A stretch of DNA of 31,154 nt from MAG-121220-bin8 sp964433845 (GTDB lineage: Bacteria > Bacteroidota > Bacteroidia > Flavobacteriales > Flavobacteriaceae): NCBI GenBank assembly GCA_964433845.1, contig CAYSTA010000019.1, positions 1-31,154 on the forward strand, written 5' to 3'. Position 1 is the first letter of the stretch. The number at the start of each line of letters is the position of its first letter. The translations under genes were made by a program, and so were the position numbers. Under the pieces are notes generated by a model that ran no database searches, was not told where the DNA came from, and saw nothing but the letters and a program-made list of their open reading frames with translations. Shown piece by piece: positions 17,751-24,932 of this stretch.

Positions 17751-18062
17751 ATGAAAACAAAAGACAAAAAAGGCAGTATAAATCTTGAGCTAGATGAAAA
17801 TTTAGCTCAAGGGACTTATTCTAATTTAGCTTTAATTAATCATTCTATTTCAGAATTTGTAGTTGATTTTATAAATGTTATGCCTGGAGTTCCAAAGGCA
17901 AAAGTTAAATCAAGAATTATTTTAACTCCTCAGCATGCTAAAAGATTTTCAAAAGCTTTAAATGACAATATTTCTAGGTTTGAAAAATCTAATGGTGAGA
18001 TTAAAGATTATGACAATCAACAACCAGTTTCTTTAAGTTTTGGACCTCCTGGAGAGGCATGA
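17751..18062 (+). CDS. DUF3467 family protein
   Basis: A 103-residue cytoplasmic protein matching, by memory of the family, the DUF3467 proteins found right after rpoC in Bacteroidota. Visible features are the central YSNLALINHSISEFVVDF segment, the PGVPKAKVKSRIILTPQHAK stretch and the helix that follows (KRFSKALNDNISRFEKSN). There is no signal peptide, transmembrane helix or cysteine. The biochemical function is not known to me. Its constant place behind rpoBC suggests a role tied to transcription or at least co-expression with polymerase. The last base of its stop codon directly abuts the stop codon of convergent prfC. Confidence 0.85.
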   Translation: MKTKDKKGSINLELDENLAQGTYSNLALINHSISEFVVDFINVMPGVPKAKVKSRIILTPQHAKRFSKALNDNISRFEKSNGEIKDYDNQQPVSLSFGPPGEA

Positions 18063-19649
18063 CTAAAACTCTGATTTATAGTGAAAATTTAAAGAAGGGT
18101 ATTTTTGTTTAGTCATTTCTAAAGAAAAAGCTGAATCTGATAAAAAAACCAGCATTCCACTTTTATCTTTTGCTAAAAATTTTTGTTTTAATTTTTTGAA
18201 ATCATTAAATTCTATATTTGAGTTTAGTTTATTTTCTACCCAACAGGCTTTGAAAATATTAATATTTTCATATGAACATTTTGCACCATATTCATGTTCT
18301 AATCTATATTGAATAACCTCAAATTGAAGAGCTCCAACTGTACCTACAACTTTTCTTCCATTCATTTCAAGGATAAATAATTGAGCAACACCTTCATCCA
18401 TTAATTGATCAATTCCTTTGGATAATTGTTTTGATTTCATTGGATCTTTATTATTTATATATTTAAAATGTTCTGGAGAAAAGTTTGGAATTCCTTTGAA
18501 ATTTATTTTTTCACCTTCAGAAAATGAATCACCAATTTTAAAATTTCCAGAATCATGAACACCTACAATATCTCCAGGAAAAGATTCTTCAATAATTTCT
18601 TTTTTTTCTGCAAAAAATGCATTGGGACTGCTAAATTTAAATTTTTTATTCATTCTTACATGGTGGTAAGGTTTATTTCTTTTGAAAATTCCAGAAACTA
18701 TTTTAATAAATGCTAATCTGTCTCTATGTTTAGGGTCCATATTAGCATGTATTTTAAATACAAATCCTGAAAATTTTAATTCATTTGGGTTTATTATTCT
18801 TTCAGAACTTTCTTTAGGGACTGGTGAAGGTGCTATTTTAATAAAACAATCTAGTAGCTCTTTTACACCAAAGTTATTTAGTGCAGATCCAAAAAAAACA
18901 GGCTGTTGTTTACAACTTAAATAATCTGATTTGTTAAAACTAGGATAAACTTCTTTAATAATATTGACTTCTTCTTTTAATTTAGCAGATTCATTTTTTC
19001 CAATAAATTCTATTAGTTTAGGATTGTCAATATCTAATATATTATTTTTTTTAGATAATTTTTGTTTATTTTCTTCTTCAAAAAGCATTAAATTATCTGC
19101 CCAAATATTATATACACCTTGAAAGTCGTACCCCATTCCAATAGGGAAACTTAGAGGGCAAACATTGAATTTTAATTTTTTTTCTAAGTCGTCTAATAAA
19201 TCAAATGCATCTTTACCTTCCCTATCTAGTTTATTAATAAAAACTATAATAGGTATTTTTCTCATTCTACAAACCTCGACTAGCTTTTCAGTTTGTTCTT
19301 CCACACCTTTAGCTACATCAATAACAACAATAACACTATCAACAGCAGTTAAAGTTCTATAAGTGTCCTCAGCAAAATCTTTATGACCAGGTGTGTCTAA
19401 TATGTTTATTTTTATTTCTTTATAATAGAATGCTAAAACAGACGTCGATACAGAAATCCCCCTTTGTCTTTCAATTTCCATGAAATCACTTGTAGCACCT
19501 CTTTTAATTTTATGAGATTTTACGGCCCCAGCTTCTTGTATAGCTCCTCCAAACAATAACAATTTTTCTGTTAAAGTGGTTTTTCCTGCATCTGGATGAG
19601 AAATAATTCCAAATGTTCTTCTTTTATTAACTTCTTCTTTAAATCCCAT
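18063..19649 (-). CDS. prfC: Peptide chain release factor 3
   Basis: RF3 is the translational GTPase that speeds recycling of RF1/RF2 after peptide release. The start is taken at the ATG at 19649 (MGFKEEVNKRRTFGIISHPD), giving 528 residues; the frame extends six codons further to a TTG, a less likely start. The P-loop HPDAGKTT lies at about 18-25, the switch region at GISVSTS, DTPGH at about 85-89 and NKLDREG at about 139-145. The C-terminal domain (residues ~300-528) with EVIQYRLEHEYG separates RF3 from EF-G. The gene ends exactly where the DUF3467 gene ends on the other strand. Confidence 0.97.
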   Translation of the reverse strand: MGFKEEVNKRRTFGIISHPDAGKTTLTEKLLLFGGAIQEAGAVKSHKIKRGATSDFMEIERQRGISVSTSVLAFYYKEIKINILDTPGHKDFAEDTYRTLTAVDSVIVVIDVAKGVEEQTEKLVEVCRMRKIPIIVFINKLDREGKDAFDLLDDLEKKLKFNVCPLSFPIGMGYDFQGVYNIWADNLMLFEEENKQKLSKKNNILDIDNPKLIEFIGKNESAKLKEEVNIIKEVYPSFNKSDYLSCKQQPVFFGSALNNFGVKELLDCFIKIAPSPVPKESSERIINPNELKFSGFVFKIHANMDPKHRDRLAFIKIVSGIFKRNKPYHHVRMNKKFKFSSPNAFFAEKKEIIEESFPGDIVGVHDSGNFKIGDSFSEGEKINFKGIPNFSPEHFKYINNKDPMKSKQLSKGIDQLMDEGVAQLFILEMNGRKVVGTVGALQFEVIQYRLEHEYGAKCSYENINIFKACWVENKLNSNIEFNDFKKLKQKFLAKDKSGMLVFLSDSAFSLEMTKQKYPSLNFHYKSEF

Positions 19650-19664
19650 ACTACAATTAATTTT

Positions 19665-19672
19665 CAAAAATA
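19665..19672 (-). promoter_or_regulatory. Possible -7 element for prfC
   Basis: On the minus strand this reads TATTTTTG, fitting TAnnTTTG, and lies 15 nt upstream of the prfC ATG. No TTG is found at the 19-21-nt spacing, so the promoter is only tentative. Confidence 0.3.
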
Positions 19673-19726
19673 GTATTGTTTTTTAATATATAATCTTTAA
19701 TATTTCAAATTTTGTAACTTTAAAAA

Positions 19727-20242
19727 ATGTTATGTGAAAAGGTGATTCTAGTTGATAAAAATGATAATCAATTAGGTTTGATGGAAAAAATTGAGGCTCA
19801 TAAAAAAGCTATTCTACATAGAGCTTTTTCAATTTTTATTTTAAATGATAGTAATGAACTTCTTATGCAAAAAAGGGGATTAAACAAATACCATTCTCCA
19901 GGATTATGGACTAATACATGTTGTAGTCACCCAAGAAATGGAGAAGATGTATTAGAAGCAGGGATTAGAAGGCTTAAAGAAGAGATGGGTATTGTTACAA
20001 AATTGCAAGCGTTATTATCTTTTATTTATAAAGCAGAATTTGATAATGGATTAACTGAACATGAATTTGATCATGTTTTAATAGGAAAATATAATAAGGA
20101 TCCTATAATTAATGAATTAGAAGTATGTGATTGGAAATGGATAGATTTAGATCTATTAAGAAAAGATATTTTAGATAATCCAGAGATATATACAGTATGG
20201 TTCAAAATTATTTTTGAAAAATTTTATAAAAATTTGAAATAA
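19727..20242 (+). CDS. idi: Isopentenyl-diphosphate delta-isomerase, type I (Nudix fold)
   Basis: Interconverts isopentenyl and dimethylallyl diphosphate for isoprenoid synthesis (quinones, undecaprenyl carrier, carotenoids). The 171-residue protein has the type I signatures: HRAFS with H31, the catalytic cysteine in WTNTCCSHP (C66 by alignment with E. coli C67), the Nudix-like helix AGIRRLKEEMG at 78-88, and the acidic EHEFDH pair at 111-116. The start at 19727 fits the family's N-terminus. Its stop codon touches the ATG of the pterin synthase gene with no spacer, so the two are almost certainly co-transcribed, although their pathways differ. Confidence 0.96.
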   Translation: MLCEKVILVDKNDNQLGLMEKIEAHKKAILHRAFSIFILNDSNELLMQKRGLNKYHSPGLWTNTCCSHPRNGEDVLEAGIRRLKEEMGIVTKLQALLSFIYKAEFDNGLTEHEFDHVLIGKYNKDPIINELEVCDWKWIDLDLLRKDILDNPEIYTVWFKIIFEKFYKNLK

Positions 20243-20659
20243 ATGAAAGTAACACTTTATAGAAAAGCTCATTTTAATGCTGCTCATCGATTATTTGTAA
20301 AGGGATGGAGTGATAAGAAAAATTTTGAAAAATTTGGAAAATGTAGTAGTCCTAATTTTCATGGACATAATTATGAATTAATTGTTGGAGTTACTGGTGA
20401 AATTAATCCATTAACAGGTATGGTTATTGACCTAAAATATTTAAAAGAAATTATAAAAAATGAGGTAGAAGATATTTTAGATCATAAAAATTTGAATTTG
20501 GACATAGATCATTTTAAAAAAGTGGTTCCTTCTGTAGAAAATATTTGCATTTTTATTTGGAACATATTAAGAAGCAAGATAGAAGATGATAAAAGTTTAG
20601 AGGTTACTTTATATGAAACTCCTAGAAATTTTGTAAAATACACTGGAGATTTAAAATGA
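20243..20659 (+). CDS. 6-pyruvoyl-tetrahydropterin synthase / QueD superfamily enzyme
   Basis: A 138-residue member of COG0720, zinc enzymes acting on 7,8-dihydroneopterin triphosphate. The zinc histidines are H15 (AAHRL), H40 and H42 (FHGHNY) and the catalytic cysteine is C34; each sits exactly eight residues before its counterpart in rat PTPS (H23, H48, H50, C42). The spacing C-x5-HGH is that of PTPS-II type enzymes, while classical QueD has C-x3-HGH. Thus it may make 6-pyruvoyl-tetrahydropterin rather than, or as well as, the queuosine precursor carboxy-tetrahydropterin. No queC/queE or pterin gene is nearby to settle this. It abuts idi upstream and converges with a lipoprotein gene 6 nt downstream. 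Confidence 0.9.
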   Translation: MKVTLYRKAHFNAAHRLFVKGWSDKKNFEKFGKCSSPNFHGHNYELIVGVTGEINPLTGMVIDLKYLKEIIKNEVEDILDHKNLNLDIDHFKKVVPSVENICIFIWNILRSKIEDDKSLEVTLYETPRNFVKYTGDLK

Positions 20660-20665
20660 AATAAT

Positions 20666-21343
20666 CTATTTAGATTTAAGAAAATCATTTAACATTTTTC
20701 CATACTTTGATTCTTGAACTTCTTTAGTTAAAGAATTATTAATAGTATCTAAAAGTACTTTACTGCTTTGGGAGAAATCATTTAAGGCAATAAAGGGAGC
20801 TACAGAGCTATTCCCATGACTTACAGCATAGTTTAAACTATATAAATATTGTCTCTTATTTAAATTTTCTATTTTTTTCTCAATTAATTCAATACTATCT
20901 AATTCTTTATTTTGAGACATCTTGAATGATGATTTAATTAAATCTAATCTATTATAATTAAACTTTTGGATTACATTAAGATAATTTCTGTAAATAGAGT
21001 CGTTTAAAGATCCAGAAACTTCGAATTCTGAATTAAATTTTTTAAGACTAGTTTTTATATTTATTTCACCTTTTTCTCCAAAAAACTCTATTCTATTTTC
21101 ATTTTTTGAAATGTCCATATTAATATAAAAAATTTCAGGAGAATTAAGCTCATATTTCAATACAATTGGACGTTTATTATCTATAAATGTAGAATCTACA
21201 TTTATTAAGATGGAATCCTTTATTTTTTGAAGGTATATATTCCCTTTTTTGAATCCATCAATAGTGACATTTACATTCATTTTTTCTTTACCACTTGAAC
21301 AGCTAAGAACTAGGAATATAAAAAGAAATAAATATTTTTTCAA
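20666..21343 (-). CDS. Lipoprotein with DUF4369-like domain
   Basis: A 225-residue predicted lipoprotein: two lysines, a hydrophobic core and the lipobox VLSC with C15 as the lipidated residue. The following ~100 residues look like DUF4369 (VTIDGFKKGNIYLQKIKDS ... IEFFGEKGEINI ... FEVSGSLND), the beta-rich domain that in Bacteroidota often precedes a thioredoxin/TlpA domain. Here no CxxC thioredoxin domain follows; the remainder is a helical region with many charged residues. The protein is thus a DUF4369-only type, likely anchored in the envelope, function unknown. If the assembly gap is artificial, it lies 54 nt behind htpG on the same strand and may be co-transcribed with it. Confidence 0.75.
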   Translation of the reverse strand: MKKYLFLFIFLVLSCSSGKEKMNVNVTIDGFKKGNIYLQKIKDSILINVDSTFIDNKRPIVLKYELNSPEIFYINMDISKNENRIEFFGEKGEINIKTSLKKFNSEFEVSGSLNDSIYRNYLNVIQKFNYNRLDLIKSSFKMSQNKELDSIELIEKKIENLNKRQYLYSLNYAVSHGNSSVAPFIALNDFSQSSKVLLDTINNSLTKEVQESKYGKMLNDFLKSK

Positions 21344-21395
21344 TATAAAATTATTAGATTGTAAATATGCTAAAATTTATATTACTTAAAAAAAT

Positions 21396-21447
21396 ATTTA
21401 TTTAATAAAATCTATACTCCTTTTAATAAATGAAGTTAAATCTTCTC
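21396..21447. repeat. Left copy of a 52-nt duplication flanking the N gap
   Basis: These 52 bases are identical to 21548-21599, just beyond the gap. They encode (minus strand) the stop codon and last residues of HtpG. Because the sequence runs into the gap at the same point, the simplest reading is one contig end assembled twice. Confidence 0.9.
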
Positions 21448-21547
21448 NNNNNNNNNNNNNNNNNNNNNNNNNNNNNNNNNNNNNNNNNNNNNNNNNNNNN
21501 NNNNNNNNNNNNNNNNNNNNNNNNNNNNNNNNNNNNNNNNNNNNNNN
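21448..21547. other. Scaffold gap of 100 N
   Basis: Exactly 100 undetermined bases, the usual placeholder for a gap of unknown size. The flanks share 52 identical bases, so true missing sequence is probably nil. Confidence 0.99.
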
Positions 21548-21599
21548 ATTTATTTAATAAAATCTATACTCCTTTTAATAAATGAAGTTAAATCTTCTC
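21548..21599. repeat. Right copy of the 52-nt duplication, inside htpG 3' end
   Basis: Identical to 21396-21447. This copy is joined to the rest of htpG and contains its stop codon (21550-21552 on the minus strand), so it is the genuine one. Confidence 0.9.
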
Positions 21600-23424
21600 C
21601 TTTTAATAAGTTTTGAGATAATTTAGCTAAATCTAAAGATTGCTTGATTAATCTTTCCTTCTTGTCTTTACTCTTTGATTTAAGTATTTCAGAATTTATA
21701 GGATTATTTACATTAATAATTAGATTATAAATCTCAGGCATATTACCAAACATACTGTTCCCACCGCTTTGTTGCATTTCTTTCATTCTTCTCATAAATT
21801 CAGGAAAAGTAATAACAAATGGTGCAGCATTACTATCCATTGACTCTAGCTGAACAGTATATTTTTCTTTTGGAACATTTTCTTCAATGATTTTTTTTAG
21901 TTTTTCTTTTTCTTTATCATCTAACTTAGAAAGTTCTTCATTTTCTTTTTTAATTAACTTATCAATTACATCTGCATCAACTCTAGAGAATGTAATTTTA
22001 TCATTACTTGTTTCTATCTTTTGTATAAGATGGCTAATTATCGGAGAATCAAGTACTAGTATTTCATACCCTTTATCTTTAGCAGCTTCAATATATGAAT
22101 GTTGTTCATCTTTATTTGATGTATAAAGTATTACGAGTTTTCCATCTTTATCAGTTTGTGTTTTGGAAATTTTCTTTTTTAATTCTTCTAATGTAAAATA
22201 TTCATCATTTACTGTTGGATATAAAGCAAATTTTTCAGCTTTTTCATAAAATTTTTCTTCGCTTAACATTCCATACTCTATTACAACTTTTATATCATTC
22301 CATTTTTTTTCAAATTCTTTTCTGTCTTTTTTAAAGAGAGAGTTTAATTTATCACCAACTTTTCTTGTTATATAATTACTTATTTTTTTTACAGCTCCAT
22401 CAGCTTGAAGATAACTTCTTGACACATTTAATGGAATATCAGGAGAGTCAATAACCCCTCTTAAAAGAGTTAAAAATTCAGGAACTATTCCTTCAACATT
22501 ATCAGTTACAAAGACTTGATTTTGATAAAGTTGAATTTTATCTTTTTGAATATTTATATCATTAGTAATTTTTGGAAAATATAGAATTCCTGTTAGATTG
22601 AAGGGGTAGTCTACATTTAAATGAATATTAAAAAGTGGCTCTTCAAATTGCATTGGATATAATTCTTTATAAAATTCTTTATAAGAATCTTCATTTAATT
22701 CTGATGGAGATTTAGTCCATGCAGGATTAGGATTATTAATTATATCATCTACAACTTCTTTTATTTCTTTTTCTTTATCCCCTTTTCCTGTTTTTTTAGA
22801 TATTTCTTTAGTTCCAAACTTTATTGGAATTGGCATAAATTTATTGTATTTCAAAAGTAAATTTCTAATTCTAGATTCTTCTAAAAATTCTTTTGAATCT
22901 TTATCTATATGAAGAATAATTTCTGTTCCTCTTTCTTTTTTATCACTTTTTGAAATAGAATATTCAGGTGATCCATCACAAACCCAATGAGCTGCATTTT
23001 CATTTTTATAGGATTTCGTGATTATTTCGACTTTCTTGGATACCATAAAAGCAGAGTAAAAGCCAAGTCCAAAATGTCCAATAATTCCAGTATCTTTTGC
23101 AGAATCTTTATATTTTTCTAAGAATTCTTCTGCTCCTGAAAAAGCAACTTCATTAATATACTTTTTAACTTCATCAGCAGTCATTCCAATTCCATGATCT
23201 ATGACATGTAGCTTTTTACCTTTTTTATCAACTTTAATCTCAATAATGGGATTATCAATTTTTATATTCTTTTCACCTATACTACTTAAATGTTTAAGCT
23301 TTACTGTTGCATCTGTTGCATTTGAAATTAATTCTCTTAGAAATATCTCATGATCACTATAAAGAAATTTTTTAATTAAGGGAAATATATTTTCAACAGA
23401 TACATTAATTTTACCTTTAGCCAT
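21550..23424 (-). CDS. htpG: Molecular chaperone HtpG (bacterial Hsp90)
   Basis: An ATP-dependent dimeric chaperone of the cytosol. The 624-residue protein has the three expected domains: the GHKL ATPase domain (about 1-215), the middle domain (about 230-500) and the C-terminal dimerisation domain (about 510-624). ATP-site motifs are ELISNATDA with N35 and D38, DHGIGM at 76-81 and GHFGLGFYS at 116-124; the middle domain has the conserved arginine in NVSRSYLQ. A lysine-rich insertion near 210-235 is typical of the family's linker. The C-terminus is intact despite the adjacent gap. I could not find a convincing promoter: upstream there is only an imperfect TATGATTTG. Confidence 0.97.
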   Translation of the reverse strand: MAKGKINVSVENIFPLIKKFLYSDHEIFLRELISNATDATVKLKHLSSIGEKNIKIDNPIIEIKVDKKGKKLHVIDHGIGMTADEVKKYINEVAFSGAEEFLEKYKDSAKDTGIIGHFGLGFYSAFMVSKKVEIITKSYKNENAAHWVCDGSPEYSISKSDKKERGTEIILHIDKDSKEFLEESRIRNLLLKYNKFMPIPIKFGTKEISKKTGKGDKEKEIKEVVDDIINNPNPAWTKSPSELNEDSYKEFYKELYPMQFEEPLFNIHLNVDYPFNLTGILYFPKITNDINIQKDKIQLYQNQVFVTDNVEGIVPEFLTLLRGVIDSPDIPLNVSRSYLQADGAVKKISNYITRKVGDKLNSLFKKDRKEFEKKWNDIKVVIEYGMLSEEKFYEKAEKFALYPTVNDEYFTLEELKKKISKTQTDKDGKLVILYTSNKDEQHSYIEAAKDKGYEILVLDSPIISHLIQKIETSNDKITFSRVDADVIDKLIKKENEELSKLDDKEKEKLKKIIEENVPKEKYTVQLESMDSNAAPFVITFPEFMRRMKEMQQSGGNSMFGNMPEIYNLIINVNNPINSEILKSKSKDKKERLIKQSLDLAKLSQNLLKGEDLTSFIKRSIDFIK

Positions 23425-23565
23425 AATTTTTATTTTTTATCATAGAATCAAATCATATACCAAACCATTATTAGTGACAAATTGACATTTATTAAGCTTA
23501 TTTCCATTATATGTTAACCATTACATATTTTTATTTAAATTGCATTATACAACTAGGCTAATAGT

Positions 23566-24576
23566 ATGTTCAATTCAAGAATTATTGGGATGGGTCACTA
23601 TGTCCCAGAAAATATTGTAACTAATGATGATCTGTCAAAGATTATGGATACAAGTGATGCTTGGATTCAGGAAAGAACTGGTGTTAAAGAAAGAAGATGG
23701 GCTGAACCAAATACGGGGAATACAACTTCAACAATGGGATTAAAAGCCGCTAAAATTGCAATCAAAAATTCAGGTCTTAAAAAAGAGGAAATAGATTTTA
23801 TAATATTTGCTACTCTTAGTCCAGACTATTTTTTTCCAGGTCCTGGAGTTATGATTCAAAATATGTTAGGTATGGATACTATAGGAGCTTTGGATGTTAG
23901 AGCTCAGTGTTCAGGTTTTATATATGGTATTTCAGTTGCAGATCAATTCATCAAAACAGGTATGTATAAAAATATTCTTGTAATTGGTTCGGAATATCAT
24001 TCTTGTGCGATTGATAAAACAACTAGAGGAAGAACAATTTCGGTTATTTTTGGAGATGGGGCAGGAGCAGCTGTTTTATCAAGAGAAACTGATAATAACA
24101 AAGGGATTTTATCTACTCATTTACATTCAGAGGGTGAATATGCTAAAGAATTGTCACTTCTCGCACCTGGTTTTGGTACTAGATGGGTTAATGATATAAT
24201 AAAGGATAATGATCCTAATGATGAATCATATTTCCCCTATATGAATGGCAGGCTTGTTTTTAAAAATGCAGTTGTAAGATTTCAAGAAGTAATTAATGAA
24301 GGTTTGATTAAAAACAAACTAAATAAAGAAGATATCGATTTACTTGTCCCTCATCAAGCTAATTTAAGAATATCTCAATTTATACAAAGTAAGCTTGGCC
24401 TCTCAGATGATAAGGTTTATAATAATATAATGCGATATGGAAATACTACTGCTGCTTCAATTCCTATAGCTTTAACAGAGGCCTATAATGAAGGTAAAGT
24501 AAAATCAGGAGATTTAATTGTATTAGCTGCATTTGGAGCTGGTTTTACTTGGGGGAGTGTTATTATAAGATGGTGA
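23566..24576 (+). CDS. Beta-ketoacyl-ACP synthase III (FabH-like)
   Basis: Catalyses the first Claisen condensation of fatty acid synthesis, acyl-CoA with malonyl-ACP. The 336-residue thiolase-fold protein has the Cys-His-Asn triad C115 (RAQCSGF), H263 (VPHQANLR) and N293 (YGNTTAAS), and the FGDGAGAAV glycine loop at 162-170. A segment rich in Asp/Asn near 210-225 makes it somewhat longer than E. coli FabH. It is not in a plsX-rpmF operon, so it may be a second paralogue with a different acyl-CoA preference instead of the housekeeping enzyme. Its 3' end overlaps the following CoA-binding protein gene by 7 nt, suggesting coupling. Confidence 0.93.
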   Translation: MFNSRIIGMGHYVPENIVTNDDLSKIMDTSDAWIQERTGVKERRWAEPNTGNTTSTMGLKAAKIAIKNSGLKKEEIDFIIFATLSPDYFFPGPGVMIQNMLGMDTIGALDVRAQCSGFIYGISVADQFIKTGMYKNILVIGSEYHSCAIDKTTRGRTISVIFGDGAGAAVLSRETDNNKGILSTHLHSEGEYAKELSLLAPGFGTRWVNDIIKDNDPNDESYFPYMNGRLVFKNAVVRFQEVINEGLIKNKLNKEDIDLLVPHQANLRISQFIQSKLGLSDDKVYNNIMRYGNTTAASIPIALTEAYNEGKVKSGDLIVLAAFGAGFTWGSVIIRW

Positions 24577-24932
24577 AGAAAACTCTTGTATTAGGGGCTT
24601 CATTAAACTCTGAGCGTTATTCTAATATAGCTATTAGAAAACTTAAGATTAAAAGAAATGAAGTTTTTGCTATTGGATTAAAGACTGGTAAAGTAGATAA
24701 TATCCAAATTCATAAAAAGCTATTAAGTTTTAAAAATATTCATACAATAACATTATATATTAACAATAAAAGACAAAAAGAATATTATGATTATATAATA
24801 TCTTTAAAACCTAAAAGAGTAATTTTTAATCCAGGAACTGAAAATATTGAATTTTATCAATTATTAGACAAAGAATCTATTGATTACATTGAAGCCTGCA
24901 CATTGGTATTACTTTCTACGAATCAGTATTAA
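24570..24932 (+). CDS. CoA-binding domain protein (YccU-type, Rossmann fold)
   Basis: A 120-residue protein beginning MVKKTLVLGASLNSERYSN, the nucleotide-binding glycine segment of the small CoA-binding family (COG1832). Further conserved points are YSNIAIRKL, a hydrophobic-strand pattern, and KRVIFNPGTEN at about 91-101 followed by an acidic EACT near the end. The start is taken at the ATG at 24570, which overlaps the fabH stop region by 7 nt; a GTG/ATG-like start 21 nt further upstream is less natural. The last 24 nt overlap the convergent symporter gene. Members bind CoA or related cofactors, but their role in the cell is not established. Confidence 0.85.
   Translation: MVKKTLVLGASLNSERYSNIAIRKLKIKRNEVFAIGLKTGKVDNIQIHKKLLSFKNIHTITLYINNKRQKEYYDYIISLKPKRVIFNPGTENIEFYQLLDKESIDYIEACTLVLLSTNQY

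Noticed and set aside
19650..19667. TTG start for prfC
   Set aside because: The ATG at 19649 gives the family N-terminus; the six extra codons have no support and overlap the likely promoter.
21396..21599. The 52-nt duplication as a biological repeat or insertion target
   Set aside because: It flanks a default-size N gap and consists of a gene end; contig overlap explains it better.
23425..23490. Minus-strand TTTG and TATGATTTG as an htpG promoter
   Set aside because: The -7 box has one base too many between TA and TTTG, so it does not match the consensus well enough to report.
23483..23520. TTGACA followed by TATATG upstream of fabH, resembling a sigma-70 promoter of Proteobacteria
   Set aside because: Bacteroidota primary sigma factors use TTTG/TAnnTTTG; the resemblance is expected by chance in AT-rich DNA.
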